Shown here piece after piece: positions 63,904-64,000 of a DNA stretch of 64,000 nucleotides (the stretch's first letter is position 1; each line of letters starts with the position of its first letter). This stretch comes from Mycobacterium sp. ACS1612. Its GTDB lineage: Bacteria; Actinomycetota; Actinomycetes; Mycobacteriales; Mycobacteriaceae. Made by a program: the position numbers and the translations under genes. The stretch is taken from contig NZ_LZHZ01000021.1 of NCBI RefSeq assembly GCF_001667505.1, forward strand, positions 35,608 through 99,607. The letters are read 5' to 3'. Under the pieces are notes generated by a model. It saw only the letters and a list, made by a program, of their open reading frames with translations, had not been told where the DNA came from and searched no databases.

Positions 63904-64000
<97 letters not shown>

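Overview
This window is a GC-rich (roughly 68%) actinobacterial chromosome segment. Gene content and order match the Mycobacterium tuberculosis interval from mraY (Rv2156c) to glnA1 (Rv2220), so it comes from a mycobacterium. A fast-growing Mycolicibacterium is most likely, because the IS6110, PE_PGRS and transposase genes that interrupt this interval in M. tuberculosis are absent. cobU sits beside cobT-cobS, and two loci (a flavin monooxygenase at 14.8-16.5 kb and a DUF1254 gene at 48.0-49.3 kb) differ from the M. tuberculosis order. Homologue names and Rv numbers come from recognising the proteins and from remembered synteny; no database search was run.

Layout. 1-7.8 kb (minus): division and cell-wall cluster mraZ-rsmH-ftsL-ftsI-murE-murF-mraY, with MraZ-type repeats upstream. 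8.1-12.8 kb: DUF3040 protein, GNAT acetyltransferase, LppM, a prenyl diphosphate synthase and the mannosyltransferase MptA. 12.7-14.4 kb: the DNA-binding protein Rv2175c divergent from the Ser/Thr kinase PknL. 14.4-16.5 kb: a small accessory island with a Cys-containing small protein and a flavin monooxygenase preceded by a SigF-like promoter and stacked inverted repeats. 16.4-28.8 kb: AroG, exoribonuclease, membrane protein, alpha-1,2-mannosyltransferase, acyltransferase, ArsA-like ATPase, two SRPBCC proteins, FadD15, PimB', a metalloprotease-like protein and an NlpC/P60 hydrolase; this is mostly cell-envelope biology.

28.9-39.7 kb: DEDDh/GIY-YIG nuclease, TrpD, then the aerobic respiratory supercomplex genes ctaE-qcrC-qcrA-qcrB (plus) and ctaC-ctaF (minus), separated by a membrane protein and MmpS3. 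39.8-47.9 kb: AsnB, adenosine kinase, membrane protein, HesB/IscA-type Fe-S protein, glycerate kinase, DUF3043 protein and the cobalamin genes cobU-cobT-cobS. 48-56 kb: DUF1254 protein, IlvE, GcvT-like protein, class III adenylate cyclase, leucyl aminopeptidase and the EphD fusion. 56.1-61.7 kb: a lipoate module in which the two-lipoyl-domain E2 (DlaT) is followed by the enzymes that make and attach lipoate (LipB, LipA). 61.7-63.75 kb: RDD protein and glnA1 behind a four-half-site GlnR operator. The last ~100 bases are a G/C-only run that looks like a sequencing or contig-end artefact.

The region is core chromosome. I found no tRNA, rRNA, CRISPR, insertion sequence, prophage or obvious new multigene system. 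The more unusual signals are regulatory (MraZ repeats, dyads upstream of the monooxygenase, repeats upstream of the NlpC/P60 gene), a P-loop ATPase whose only plausible start is CTG, a nuclease reading 126 bp into trpD on the opposite strand, and very tight or overlapping tail-to-tail gene ends.
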